Source of the DNA: Pedobacter sp. ISL-64
GTDB taxonomy: Bacteria > Bacteroidota > Bacteroidia > Sphingobacteriales > Sphingobacteriaceae
Reading direction: 5' to 3'
Assembly (NCBI RefSeq): GCF_018613605.1
Contig: NZ_JAGGPU010000010.1
Span: forward strand, 59,936 to 123,935
DNA length: 64,000 bases
A program made the position numbers and the translations under genes. Positions 15,377 to 24,596 of this stretch are shown piece by piece. Position 1 is the stretch's first letter; every line of letters starts with the position of its first letter. The notes under the pieces are model-generated. The model was given only the letters and a program-made list of their open reading frames with translations. It ran no database searches and had not been told where the DNA came from.

Positions 15377-18073
15377 ATGATAAAAATCTACTTTAAAAGG
15401 CTCTGTATTGCTTTTTTAATGGTAAATAGCTGTGCGGTGCTGGCGCAGGAAGTGCCAACGCCAAAATCGCATTTTGGTTTTGACATCGGTGACGATTATC
15501 AATTGGCCAATTATACCCAAACAGAAGCTTATTTTAAGAAACTCGCGGCAAGTTCTGACCGCATTAAACTAGTTGATATTGGCAAAACCGAAGAAGGTAG
15601 AAGTCAATATATGTTGATTGTTTCTTCACCAGAAAACCTCAAGAAATTAGAGCGTTACAAGGAAATTTCGCAACAGCTGGCGCATGCAGAAATTACACCT
15701 GAGCAGGCAAAAGCATTAGCCCAGGAAGGTAAAGCAGTAGTTTGGATAGATGGTGGCTTGCATGCCAACGAGGTGGTGGGTGCGCATCAGCTGATCGAAA
15801 CTGCTTATGAGTTTGCCTCTAGAAAAGACCCTGAAACCCTGCGTATTTTGGATAACGTAATCATTTTGTTTACCCATGCCAACCCTGATGGACAAGAATT
15901 GGTGAGCAATTGGTACATGAGAGAGAAAGACCCCAAAAAAAGAATAACCTCAGGTTTGCCTGTTTTGTACGAAAAGTACGCAGGTCATGATAACAACCGC
16001 GATTTCTTTATGTTAAACCTTAAAGAAACGCAGAATATCGGCCGCCAGCTTTTTGTAGAATGGATTCCACAGATTATGTACAACCACCACCAGGCTGGTC
16101 CGGCAGGAACCGTTGTTGCAGGTCCACCCTACCGCGATCCATTCAATTATGTTTTCGACCCAACGCTGTTAACCAGTTTAGATGCCGTTGGCGCGGCCAT
16201 GCACAACCGGATGAATGTAGAAAACAAACCTGGTTATACCCAACGAGGAGGATCGGTTTATTCTACCTGGTACAATGGCGGATTGAGAACCACGACTTAT
16301 TTTCATAACATGATTGGGCTCTTGACCGAAATTATCGGAAACCCTACACCTTCTGAAATTCCCTTAGTTCCTTCGAGATTATTGCCGAACGGCGATTCGC
16401 CAAATCCGATTACCCCAAGGAAATGGTACTTTAAAAACTCTATCGACTATTCGGTATCGTTAAACTATGCCGTTTTAAATTATGCGCAACGCTATCGTGA
16501 CGAATTGTTGTACAACATTTACCAGATGGGTAGAAATTCGATAGAACGTGGTAAAAAAGATACCTGGTCTTTTTCTCCTAAAAAAATAGAAGCCATTAAT
16601 AATGCGGCAAAAGGTGAAAAAGGTGGCCCGATTGCTGGAGGCGATGCTGATTTTGGCTCCCGGCGTCAGCTTAGCATGAAAGCTTTTGATACGGTGATGA
16701 AGGCTCCTGTAAACAGAGATCCGCGTGGATATATTTTAAGCGCCGATCAGCCGGATTTTAATTCTGCCGTTAAATTTTTAAACGCCTTGATCAGAACAGG
16801 TATTGTGATTCAAAAAGCAACCGCTTCATTTGCCGTTGCAGGAAAAAATTATCCTGCGGGAAGTTATATCGTAAAAACCGATCAGGCTTTTCGTCCGCAT
16901 GTTTTAGATATGTTCGAGCCTCAAGATCACCCAAATGATTTTAAATACGAAGGAGGTGCTCCCATTCCACCGTACGATGCGGCTGGATGGACATTAGCGT
17001 ATTTAATGGATGTTAAATTTGATCGGATTCTCGACGATTTTTCTGGTCCTTTTGAGAAAAACCCTTATGGACAATTATTAAAATCTGATCATAAATTACC
17101 AGGTGGATCGAGCTATATGTTAAGCGCAGCACAAAATGATTCCTATACTGCGGTGAACGACCTTTTGAAAAATAAAATTGAAGTTTACCGGTCGACTGAA
17201 AATGGCGATTTTTATGTTTCATCAGCGGGGAAATCAATATTAGAAAAAGCAAACATCAAACTGAAAAGTGCTGCTGCACCAAAAGATAAAATTAAAATCT
17301 CTGCCGGAAGAATTGCCCTTTGGGATACCTATGGAGGTTCTATGGCCTCAGGGTGGGTGCGATTTTTAATGGAGCAATACCATTATAACGCAACTGTAAT
17401 TTATCCACAGGATATAGATGCCGGGAACTTAAAATCTAAATACGATGTAATTGTTTTTGTGGGCGGTGCCATACCATCGGTACAAGGAGGAGGGTTTGGA
17501 AACAGGTCTTTTGGGCCAAAAGCAGAAGAAATTCCGCAGGAGTTTAGAAATCGTTTAGGTAGGATTACGGCAGATAAATCGATTCCAGAGTTAAAGAAAT
17601 TCTTAGAAGCAGGTGGCAATATTGTAACCATTGGTAGCAGTACTAATTTAGCCTATCATTTAAAACTTCCTGTGCGTAATGCAATGGTAGAAATCGTAAA
17701 CGGAGAGGAAAAGCGGTTACCTGCTGAAAAATATTATGTTCCGGGAAGTGTTTTGAATGTTGGTGTAGATACCAGCTTGCCAACAAATTGGGGGATGGAG
17801 AAAGAAGCCGATGTTTATTTCGATAATAGTCCTGTTTTTAAGCTCACAGGAGATGCCATTGCTTCTGGAAAGATTAAACCTTTAATGTGGTTTGAAAATG
17901 CCACACCGCTACGCAGTGGCTGGGCATGGGGCCAGGCTTATTTGCAAGATGGCGTAACCGCTTTTGAAGCAAGGGTTGGTAAGGGTAAATTGCTTGCCTT
18001 TGGGCCGGAAATTGCTTTTAGAGCGCAAACGCATGGTACTTTTAAACTGATATTTAATCAGCTGTATAAGTAA
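15377..18073 (+). CDS. Secreted M14-family zinc carboxypeptidase-like protein
   Basis: An exported protein of 898 residues with a signal peptide (residues 1-24, cleavage after VLA). The peptidase M14 domain follows: H129 and E132 in GGLHANEV and H237/H238 in YNHHQAGPAG are candidate zinc ligands, with GLLTEIIGNP giving a candidate catalytic Glu near 316. The C-terminal third (about 640-890) contains a class-I glutamine-amidotransferase-like fold (ALWDTYGGSMASGWVRFLM, VIVFVGGAIPS). Large M14 proteins of this layout are common in Bacteroidetes and are thought to process peptides in the periplasm. The substrate is unknown. It is divergent from the B12-regulated metE and followed by a repeat. Confidence 0.87.
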   Translation: MIKIYFKRLCIAFLMVNSCAVLAQEVPTPKSHFGFDIGDDYQLANYTQTEAYFKKLAASSDRIKLVDIGKTEEGRSQYMLIVSSPENLKKLERYKEISQQLAHAEITPEQAKALAQEGKAVVWIDGGLHANEVVGAHQLIETAYEFASRKDPETLRILDNVIILFTHANPDGQELVSNWYMREKDPKKRITSGLPVLYEKYAGHDNNRDFFMLNLKETQNIGRQLFVEWIPQIMYNHHQAGPAGTVVAGPPYRDPFNYVFDPTLLTSLDAVGAAMHNRMNVENKPGYTQRGGSVYSTWYNGGLRTTTYFHNMIGLLTEIIGNPTPSEIPLVPSRLLPNGDSPNPITPRKWYFKNSIDYSVSLNYAVLNYAQRYRDELLYNIYQMGRNSIERGKKDTWSFSPKKIEAINNAAKGEKGGPIAGGDADFGSRRQLSMKAFDTVMKAPVNRDPRGYILSADQPDFNSAVKFLNALIRTGIVIQKATASFAVAGKNYPAGSYIVKTDQAFRPHVLDMFEPQDHPNDFKYEGGAPIPPYDAAGWTLAYLMDVKFDRILDDFSGPFEKNPYGQLLKSDHKLPGGSSYMLSAAQNDSYTAVNDLLKNKIEVYRSTENGDFYVSSAGKSILEKANIKLKSAAAPKDKIKISAGRIALWDTYGGSMASGWVRFLMEQYHYNATVIYPQDIDAGNLKSKYDVIVFVGGAIPSVQGGGFGNRSFGPKAEEIPQEFRNRLGRITADKSIPELKKFLEAGGNIVTIGSSTNLAYHLKLPVRNAMVEIVNGEEKRLPAEKYYVPGSVLNVGVDTSLPTNWGMEKEADVYFDNSPVFKLTGDAIASGKIKPLMWFENATPLRSGWAWGQAYLQDGVTAFEARVGKGKLLAFGPEIAFRAQTHGTFKLIFNQLYK

Positions 18074-18087
18074 TTAAAACCGAGTTT

Positions 18088-18175
18088 GTCATGTTGAGCC
18101 TGTCGAAACGCTGAAAAACGCATTTATGTAGGTACTTCGACAGGCTCTCCGTAGGAGTCCTTTGGACAGGATGAC
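18088..18175. repeat. Dispersed palindromic repeat, GTCATGTTGAGCCTGTCGA class
   Basis: GAGCCTGTCGAAACG is mirrored by TACTTCGACAGGCTC, and GTCATGTTG by the outer ...AGGATGAC. It lies between the M14 peptidase gene and the terminator at 18193. Confidence 0.75.
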
Positions 18176-18192
18176 AGTTCTAAATTAATATA

Positions 18193-18223
18193 AAGCCACT
18201 ATCCTGAACGATAGTGGCTTTTT
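18193..18223 (+). terminator. Rho-independent terminator after the M14 gene
   Basis: AAGCCACTAT pairs perfectly with ATAGTGGCTT across 8 nt and runs into a short T tract. Confidence 0.75.
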
Positions 18224-18257
18224 ACTTTGGCCTTACTATAGCCAATTAAAATCGACT

Positions 18258-18265
18258 TAATTTTG
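18258..18265 (+). promoter_or_regulatory. -7 box (TAATTTTG) of the FrnE-like gene
   Basis: Exact TAnnTTTG ending four nt before ATG 18270, predicting a nearly leaderless mRNA. Confidence 0.5.
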
Positions 18266-18269
18266 TGTT

Positions 18270-18986
18270 ATGAAAGTAGAAATCTGGTCGGACGTAATGT
18301 GTCCGTTTTGCTATATCGGAAAAAGACATTTTGAACAGGCGATAGAAAAATTGCCTTTCAAAAACGAAATTGAAGTGGATTGGAAGAGTTATCAGCTCAA
18401 CCCTGAGTACCACAATACCAATAACGAAACGGTATACGATTACCTTTCGCGTAGTAAAGGAATGCCTATTGAGCAAGCCAAACAGATGACAAAACAAGTT
18501 GTTGATATGGCTGCAAATGCAGGTTTAACTATTGATTTTGATGCCAATATCCCCGCCAATACCTTTAATGCTCACCGTTTGATCCATTTGGCGGCAAAAC
18601 ATAACCTTCAGGATTTAGCAGAAGAAAAGTTATTCGAAGCCCATTTTGTAAACAGTAAAAATATTGGCGAAACTGCTGTTTTGATTGATCTTGCCGTAGA
18701 AATAGGTCTAGATAAGGCTGAGGCAGAAGCTGTTTTACAAAGCGATCAATTTGCTGAAGCCGTTCGTTATGATATTTATGAAAGTCAGAATTTAGGCATC
18801 AGAGGGGTTCCTTATTTTGTGATGGACCGCAAATATGGTGTTTCGGGGGCTCAACCTGTTCAGGCTTTTACCGATGCACTTACCCAAAGTTTTACCGAAT
18901 GGAAAGAAGCTCAACCTAAGGTCACAATAACCTCGTTAAATAAAAATAATGATGCGGTTTGTGACGAAAATGGTTGTGAGATATAA
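18270..18986 (+). CDS. DsbA-family oxidoreductase, FrnE-like
   Basis: A 238-residue thioredoxin-fold protein with an inserted helical domain. The N-terminus MKVEIWSDVMCPFCYIGKRHF carries the redox pair C11-P-F-C14, and GIRGVPYFVM near residue 178 supplies the cis-proline. No signal peptide is present, so it acts in the cytoplasm like FrnE/polyketide-type DsbA relatives. The C-terminal tail has a second Cys pair (VCDENGCEI), also seen in FrnE of Deinococcus, where it takes part in disulfide exchange. Its partner is not evident from the neighbours. Confidence 0.9.
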   Translation: MKVEIWSDVMCPFCYIGKRHFEQAIEKLPFKNEIEVDWKSYQLNPEYHNTNNETVYDYLSRSKGMPIEQAKQMTKQVVDMAANAGLTIDFDANIPANTFNAHRLIHLAAKHNLQDLAEEKLFEAHFVNSKNIGETAVLIDLAVEIGLDKAEAEAVLQSDQFAEAVRYDIYESQNLGIRGVPYFVMDRKYGVSGAQPVQAFTDALTQSFTEWKEAQPKVTITSLNKNNDAVCDENGCEI

Positions 18987-18994
18987 ATTTGTTT

Positions 18995-19052
18995 CCCGCA
19001 GATTATGGGAATAGCCGTATATTTTTTCTGCGAAATCATTTTGATCTGCGGG
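18995..19052. terminator. Long-loop inverted repeat after the FrnE-like gene
   Basis: CCCGCAGAT and ATCTGCGGG form a 9-bp stem around about 40 nt that includes a T-rich stretch. It lies just past the stop codon and may act as a weak terminator. Confidence 0.4.
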
Positions 19053-19068
19053 ACGTTTATATGAAAAT

Positions 19069-19245
19069 CGTCATCTCGACTGAAGCGCAGCGCAATGGAG
19101 AGATCTATTCGGTGACAGCTATAACTTTTTAAGATAATAAATCATGTTAGATCCTTCGGCTTCGCTTAGGATGACAATCGCTCGGGATGTTTGCACTTAT
19201 TTATGGCAGGTTAGATCCTGAAACAAGTTCAGGAGGACGATCACT
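19069..19245. repeat. Cluster of partial dispersed repeats
   Basis: Three fragments lie side by side: CGTCATCTCGACTGAAGCGCAG (19069), TTAGATCCTTCGGCTTCGC...GGATGAC (19145) and TTAGATCCTGAAACAAGTTCAGGA (19205). They represent both repeat classes seen in the window. They fill the convergent gap between the FrnE-like gene and the DUF3820 gene. Confidence 0.65.
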
Positions 19246-19271
19246 TTAGTAGAATACCCTTGAAGTTGTTT

Positions 19272-19493
19272 TTACCGCTGCCCATTTTTCAACGGTGTTA
19301 AAAGATATTCCAAACCATTTACCCGTATTTCGAACATAGTAGCCATTAAGTCGCCTAATTTACCCTTGGGGAAGCCTTTATCCTTATACCAAAGCAAATA
19401 ACTTTCAGGGATATTGCAGATCAGATAACCTTTATATTTTCCATAAGGCATTTGCATTTTTACTAAATCGAGCAGCAAGGTGGGGTCTAACAT
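19272..19493 (-). CDS. DUF3820 small protein
   Basis: A 73-residue protein matching the DUF3820 family: KMQMPYGKYKGYLICNIPESYLLWYKDKGFPKGKLGDLM is the family core (M-FGKYKG---DIP--YL-WL). The fold and role are poorly known; one Pseudomonas relative was described as a quorum-sensing-controlled factor. Its ATG (19493) overlaps the terminal base of the ATPase gene stop, so the two are translationally coupled on the minus strand. Confidence 0.8.
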   Translation of the reverse strand: MLDPTLLLDLVKMQMPYGKYKGYLICNIPESYLLWYKDKGFPKGKLGDLMATMFEIRVNGLEYLLTPLKNGQR

Positions 19494-20629
19494 TATAATA
19501 TAAAATCTAAATAATTTTCTTTGTTAATTACAGCGAACGTGGCTTGTGGGTAATTTTTAGCAAAAAATCCGGGGATTTTCTTTTTTTGATTGCCCCATTT
19601 AAAATCGGCAGCTAAAATTTTTCCATTTTCAACTTCTATAAGGTCAATTTCCTGTTGATCGTATGTTCTCCAAAAGTAATGGGCGGCGTTTTGCTGTTCA
19701 TATTCCATTTTTTTAATGCGTTCACTAAAGCAATAATTTTCCCATAAAAGACCCTGATCATTCCGCAAGGCTAAAAGTCTAAAATCATTAACGATCGCAT
19801 TTCGGATCCCATTATCGTAAAAATACCATTTAGAAGATTTTGTAATTTCTTTACGTAAGTTATTACTATATCCACCAACTTTATAGATGATGAAAACCTT
19901 TGAAAGTAAATCGAGATAACGGTCTACCGTGTTTTTACTGATACCCAAGGTGCGCGAAATTTCATCTATAGAAACTTCTGAGCCTACTTGGTAGGCGATA
20001 AGTTTTAGTAACTCCAGTAATTTTGTGCTGTTCTGGATGTTTTCGTACATCAGAATGTCTTTTAACAGGTATGATTTAACCAGTTCTGTTAAATATTGTG
20101 ATTTTTCAGGCAAAGAACTTAAATAGAATAATTCTGGGTACGATCCAAAAATTAAGCGTTCTTCGAGGTTCTGCGCAGTTTGTAAAGCATTTTCCTGTTT
20201 GTCCAATTCAACCTGGGCTATAGGATAAAGATAATAGGTTAAACTTCTTCCGGTTAACGGTTCCCCTGTTTGGTTCGAAAGATCAAAAGTAGATGATCCA
20301 CTTGCAATGATGGTCAGGTCTTTGAAAGTATCAATCAGCAACTTTAATATTTTTCCAATTTCTGGGATTACCTGAGCTTCATCAATCACAAGTAATTTGG
20401 CACTTCCTAAAACTCTTTTATAGTTGGCCGCAGTTCGTGTAGATAATAATGTTTGTACATCCTGATCTTCTCCATTTAAGGATAGATAGTCGATGTTAGC
20501 ATCTTTGATGATATTTTCTACAAGCCAGGTTTTCCCTACTCTTCTGGTACCAAAGATCAGGATTACTTTATTCTTCCCAATCTTGTCGAGAATAATTGAC
20601 TGTAAAGATCTAATAATTTGACTTTCCAT
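19493..20629 (-). CDS. AAA ATPase with C-terminal DUF4143 domain
   Basis: A 378-residue P-loop ATPase of the ATP-binding/DUF4143 type. Walker A is GTRRVGKTW (K33), Walker B is KLLVIDEAQ near residue 86, and ASGSSTF near 111 is a sensor-like segment. A winged-helix-like region (SIDEISRTLGISKNTVDRYLDLL, about 220-242) follows. The C-terminus EIDLIEVENGKILAADFKW looks like a PD-(D/E)XK nuclease core. These proteins are widespread, often mobile, and have no settled function. An exact TATATTTG -7 box lies five nt before the ATG, and tandem palindromes cover the adjacent -33 region. Coupled to DUF3820, it resembles a small transferable cassette beside mfd. Confidence 0.88.
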   Translation of the reverse strand: MESQIIRSLQSIILDKIGKNKVILIFGTRRVGKTWLVENIIKDANIDYLSLNGEDQDVQTLLSTRTAANYKRVLGSAKLLVIDEAQVIPEIGKILKLLIDTFKDLTIIASGSSTFDLSNQTGEPLTGRSLTYYLYPIAQVELDKQENALQTAQNLEERLIFGSYPELFYLSSLPEKSQYLTELVKSYLLKDILMYENIQNSTKLLELLKLIAYQVGSEVSIDEISRTLGISKNTVDRYLDLLSKVFIIYKVGGYSNNLRKEITKSSKWYFYDNGIRNAIVNDFRLLALRNDQGLLWENYCFSERIKKMEYEQQNAAHYFWRTYDQQEIDLIEVENGKILAADFKWGNQKKKIPGFFAKNYPQATFAVINKENYLDFIL

Positions 20630-20634
20630 CTAGC

Positions 20635-20642
20635 CAAATATA
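20635..20642 (-). promoter_or_regulatory. -7 box (TATATTTG) of the DUF4143 ATPase gene
   Basis: Exact TAnnTTTG on the minus strand, five nt before the ATG at 20629. The tandem palindromes begin 8 bp upstream of it and overlap the expected -33 position. Confidence 0.5.
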
Positions 20643-20650
20643 GTAAAAAA

Positions 20651-20716
20651 CGTTAATTCAGTCAATGAACTGACTGAATTAACGTTAATTGAGTCAATGA
20701 ACTGACTGAATTAACG
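20651..20716. repeat. Tandem pair of 34-bp palindromes between mfd and the ATPase gene
   Basis: Two units with 32-bp period (20651-20684 and 20683-20716) share the CG at their junction. Each has 13-bp arms (CGTTAATTCAGTC / GACTGAATTAACG) around the loop AATGAACT; unit 2 differs by one base in its left arm. The block is flanked by A6 and T4 and starts 4 bp past the mfd stop. It could terminate mfd, act as operator for the ATPase promoter, or both. Confidence 0.85.
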
Positions 20717-20719
20717 TTT

Positions 20720-23700
20720 TTAATCAATTAGCTCCAAAGTTTGAATCGCTTCTTCAACGGTACTTACATTATCAAAAGCTATCCTCAAAGTGTTTTTTAC
20801 CTCTTTTAAATTGCACATACGTGGATGATTTTGTGCAAAGGTTAAAATCTTGGTAAAAGTATTCGAATCAAAATAAGCCGATTGTTTATCACTTAAGAAA
20901 TATCCGCGTAAACTATTTTTCTTGAAGCTGATTTTCTCAAAACCCAATTTTTTGCCCAGCCACTGTAAACGTACTACGCTGAGCATGGTCTTTACCTGTG
21001 GTGGAACTGGTCCGAAACGATCGGCTAAATGTTTTTCAAAAATGGCAAGCTCCGCTTCGTTCTCGAGTTTAGAAAGCTCGGTATATAAATTGTAACGCTC
21101 GGTAATATTGGTAATGTATGCGTCAGGGATATATAGTTCCAAGTCGGTATCTACCTGCGTAAAGCCTACAAACGGACGGGCAGGTTCATTTTCGAACAGA
21201 CCTTTAAACTCAGCTTCTTTTAATTCCTGAATAGCCTCATCCAATATCTTGTGGTACATCTCAAACCCGATTTCGGCAATAAAACCACTTTGCTCGGCGC
21301 CCAATAAATTACCACTTCCACGAATATCCAGATCGCGCATGGCCACGTTAAAGCCGCTTCCCAAATCAGAAAACTCTTCGATGGCACTTAAACGCTTCCG
21401 GGCTTCAGAAGTTAAAGTAGATAATGGCGGCGAAAGCAAATAACAGAAAGCTTTTTTGTTACTCCGTCCTACCCTTCCACGCATTTGGTGCAGATCGCTC
21501 AAGCCAAACATGTGTGCGTGGTTAATGATGATGGTATTGGCATTTGGGATATCTAAACCTGCTTCGATAATCGTGGTAGCTACTAAAACATCTTTTTCTC
21601 CATTAATAAAATCGAGCATTACATCTTCAAGGGCATCGCCATCCAACTGACCATGCGCGAGGCCAATCCTCGCTTTTGGAACCAATTTCTGAATTAGTCC
21701 ACCTAACTGCATCAAATCATTAACGCGGTTGTGTACAAAGAAAACCTGGCCACCACGGTCTAATTCGAACTGAACAGCTTCCTGGATCAATTTATCATTA
21801 AAAACGTGCAATTCGGTACTCACTGGCTGCCGGTTTGGAGGTGGTGTACTGATGATCGATAAATCCCGGGCGCCCATTAAAGAAAAATGCAGTGTTCTCG
21901 GGATCGGAGTCGCGGTAAGTGTTAAAGTATCAACGTTTACCCTTACAGCTTTTAACCTTTCTTTTGCAGTAACGCCAAATTTCTGCTCTTCATCAATAAT
22001 CATGATGCCGAGATCCTTAAACTTTACATCCTTGCTTAGCAAACGGTGTGTGCCGATCAAAATATCAACCTTACCGGCTGCGGCCTCGGCAAGGGTATCT
22101 TTAATCTGTTTACTGGTTTTAAAGCGGTTAATATAATCTACCGTAACGGGAAAATCTTTTAAACGCGAAGAAAAGGTTTTAAAATGCTGTAAGGCTAAAA
22201 TGGTTGTAGGCACCAAGATCGCCGCCTGTTTGCCTTCTGCTACCGCTTTAAATGCAGCACGCACAGCGATCTCTGTTTTCCCGAAGCCAACATCGCCGCA
22301 CACCAAACGATCCATTGGGTGTGGCGATTCCATGTCTTTTTTCACATCCTGGGTAGCCTTTAACTGATCGGGGGTATCTTCGTAAATGAAAGAGGCCTCT
22401 AATTCGGTTTGTAAATAGCTATCTGGAGAAAAAGCTGTTCCAGCCTGGGTTTTACGTAAAGCATAAAGCTTGATCAAATCCCTGGCGATATCCTTAACTT
22501 TTTTTTTAGTAGTTTTTTTTAGCTTGTCCCAGGCATCTGTACCCAGTTTATTCATCTTGGGTACACCACTTTCCTTACCGCTATATTTGGCAATCCGGTT
22601 TAGCGAGTTGATGTTTACATAAAGCAGGTCATTATCCGCATAGATTAAACGGATCATTTCCTGGGTCTTGCCGTTTACCTCAACTTTTTCGAGCCCGGCA
22701 TATTTGCCGATGCCATGGTCGATGTGGGTAACGTAATCGCCAGATTTTAGTTCTCGAAGATCTTTTAGGGTAATGGCCTGACTTTTCTGATAGCCTTTTT
22801 TAAGCTTGTATTTATAGTATCGGTCGAAAATCTGGTGATCTGTATAAAATGCCGTCTGGATCTGAGGATCTATAAAACCCTCACGCAGCATGCTGTTGAT
22901 CGGCGTAAACTTGGCTGTTTTATCAATATCTTCTAAAATGGCATATAAACGTTCGATCTGCTTTGGCGAATCGGTAAAAATAAAATTAACGATCCCAGCC
23001 TTTTCATTCTCCTTTAAATTATGAATCAGGAGATTAAAATCTTTGTTAAATGACGGCTGTGGTTTGGTTTCAAACTCAAAACGATTATCCGTTTTATAAA
23101 AAAACTGCTTTCCGAATTCTATCAAGGGAAAATCCTGAAGATGATCGCCCAATAATTTTTCGTCTGTAAAGGCAAACTTCGGATCGATCCATTCAGGGTT
23201 TTGCGTTTTATCTGCCACAGATAAAGCTTTCCAAAGTTCAACCGCTTTTTTAAAACCCGCTTTAATGATATCAAGGGTAAACTCAACATCCTTAAACCAA
23301 AGCTGTGTATCCTGATCAATATAATCGAGAATGCTGATATTGCTTTCAGTTAAAAATTTTGCTTGAACGTTTGGCACGATGGTTAACGATTTAACATCTT
23401 CGACCGACAATTGACTTTCAATTTCAAAACTCCTGATACTTTCTACCTCATCACCAAAAAATTCGATACGGTAAGGAAGATCAGATGAGAAAGAAAATAT
23501 ATCTACAATACCGCCACGGATAGAAAATTGGCCTGGTTCGTAAACAAAATCCCTTCTGTCGAAATCGTAATCAATTAAAAATTCATTGATAAAATCGATG
23601 CCCAACTTGGCCCCCAAACTAATTTCTAGCGTATTTTTTTCTAAGGCAGAACGATCTATTACCTTTTCGGCGATGGCTTCGGGATAAGAAACCACAATTT

Positions 23701-24058
23701 TTCCGTATTCCGAATCGTGGTTCAGTTCGTTCAAAACCTCTGCACGGGCCAAAACGTTGGCCGTATCTACTTGTGTAAAATCAAATGATTTACGGTAAGA
23801 GGAAGGGAACAATAAAACCTGCTTATCCAAAACGCTTTCCAGGTCAGACTGAAAATAAGCAGCCTCTTCCCGATCTGGCAAAACGAACAGTATGGGTTTA
23901 TGTAATATAAAATAAGAAGAGAGGGCAACAATAGCATCGGCAGAACCCACCAATCCCTTTAATTGTATCTTTGGGTTTTTGCTGCTGTTCAACGCTTTGG
24001 TAAATTGGGTTACCCTATCGTCGGTTTTGTATCGGTTTATTAAATCGCGAATGTTCAA
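20720..24058 (-). CDS. mfd: Transcription-repair coupling factor Mfd
   Basis: Mfd is a DNA translocase that removes RNA polymerase stalled at lesions and recruits UvrA. The 1112-residue protein has the usual order. The UvrB-like N-terminal domains contain FEYEPG-type FVYEPGQFSIRGGIVDIFSF near 175 and YRIEFFGDEVESIRSF. The RNA-polymerase-interacting module follows at about 440-500 (SGDYVTHIDHGIGKYAGL). The RecG-like helicase has Walker A GDVGFGKTE (K594), box II IIDEEQKFGV and motif VI QMRGRVGRS. The TRCF C-terminal domain starts near 960. The gene is solitary and ends next to the tandem palindromes. Confidence 0.97.
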   Translation of the reverse strand: MNIRDLINRYKTDDRVTQFTKALNSSKNPKIQLKGLVGSADAIVALSSYFILHKPILFVLPDREEAAYFQSDLESVLDKQVLLFPSSYRKSFDFTQVDTANVLARAEVLNELNHDSEYGKIVVSYPEAIAEKVIDRSALEKNTLEISLGAKLGIDFINEFLIDYDFDRRDFVYEPGQFSIRGGIVDIFSFSSDLPYRIEFFGDEVESIRSFEIESQLSVEDVKSLTIVPNVQAKFLTESNISILDYIDQDTQLWFKDVEFTLDIIKAGFKKAVELWKALSVADKTQNPEWIDPKFAFTDEKLLGDHLQDFPLIEFGKQFFYKTDNRFEFETKPQPSFNKDFNLLIHNLKENEKAGIVNFIFTDSPKQIERLYAILEDIDKTAKFTPINSMLREGFIDPQIQTAFYTDHQIFDRYYKYKLKKGYQKSQAITLKDLRELKSGDYVTHIDHGIGKYAGLEKVEVNGKTQEMIRLIYADNDLLYVNINSLNRIAKYSGKESGVPKMNKLGTDAWDKLKKTTKKKVKDIARDLIKLYALRKTQAGTAFSPDSYLQTELEASFIYEDTPDQLKATQDVKKDMESPHPMDRLVCGDVGFGKTEIAVRAAFKAVAEGKQAAILVPTTILALQHFKTFSSRLKDFPVTVDYINRFKTSKQIKDTLAEAAAGKVDILIGTHRLLSKDVKFKDLGIMIIDEEQKFGVTAKERLKAVRVNVDTLTLTATPIPRTLHFSLMGARDLSIISTPPPNRQPVSTELHVFNDKLIQEAVQFELDRGGQVFFVHNRVNDLMQLGGLIQKLVPKARIGLAHGQLDGDALEDVMLDFINGEKDVLVATTIIEAGLDIPNANTIIINHAHMFGLSDLHQMRGRVGRSNKKAFCYLLSPPLSTLTSEARKRLSAIEEFSDLGSGFNVAMRDLDIRGSGNLLGAEQSGFIAEIGFEMYHKILDEAIQELKEAEFKGLFENEPARPFVGFTQVDTDLELYIPDAYITNITERYNLYTELSKLENEAELAIFEKHLADRFGPVPPQVKTMLSVVRLQWLGKKLGFEKISFKKNSLRGYFLSDKQSAYFDSNTFTKILTFAQNHPRMCNLKEVKNTLRIAFDNVSTVEEAIQTLELID

Positions 24059-24288
24059 GGCACAAAAATAAGCTTATCTTTTAATATTAACCTGCAATTT
24101 GTGTAAAGGTTTTTTTAACTATTTTTGGCTGGGTTACGGTATTGAAAAACAAAAAACAAAATAAATAAGATCTTTTGTTAGATTCCATTACTCGTTTTGT
24201 CGAAATATATTCCCCATTCGTCGATTACAGGCAAATTGATGTAACAAAGGTGGTGTTATAACCTCTAAATTATATAAAAAGTGAAACA

Positions 24289-24591
24289 ATGAAGTACATT
24301 AAAAGCTTTCCACTAGAACTTTTCTTCTGGGTAGCGGCTTTAGTATTACTGGCAACAGCGAATAGCCACGAACATCACTTCACACTTTGTCCGCTAGCCA
24401 ATTTGGGCTTTGAAGACTGGTGTCCGGGATGTGGTATAGGCAGGTCAATCAGTCATATTTTACATGGCGAATTTACCGAAAGCTTTTCCGAACATTGGTT
24501 TGGGTTTCCGGCACTTTTGATTATAATTTATAGAATTTACACATTGATAAAAAATAAAAATAAGTTTAAAATTTCAACCACAAATATATAG
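24289..24591 (+). CDS. DUF2752 membrane protein
   Basis: A 100-residue membrane protein of the DUF2752 family. The core C-P-----G--CPGCG-GR-----L-G (here CPLANLGFEDWCPGCGIGRSISHILHGEF, residues 35-63) carries three conserved Cys. Hydrophobic segments flank it (residues 8-22 and 70-90). The function is unknown. The next gene, a TM2 protein, starts 5 nt after its stop, a pairing often seen in Bacteroidetes. This supports a joint membrane role. Confidence 0.85.
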   Translation: MKYIKSFPLELFFWVAALVLLATANSHEHHFTLCPLANLGFEDWCPGCGIGRSISHILHGEFTESFSEHWFGFPALLIIIYRIYTLIKNKNKFKISTTNI

Positions 24592-24596
24592 AAACC

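Noticed and set aside
20651..20716. Possible CRISPR-like repeat pair
   Set aside because: The units overlap by 2 bp with no spacer and there are only two. They are palindromes, and no cas gene is near.
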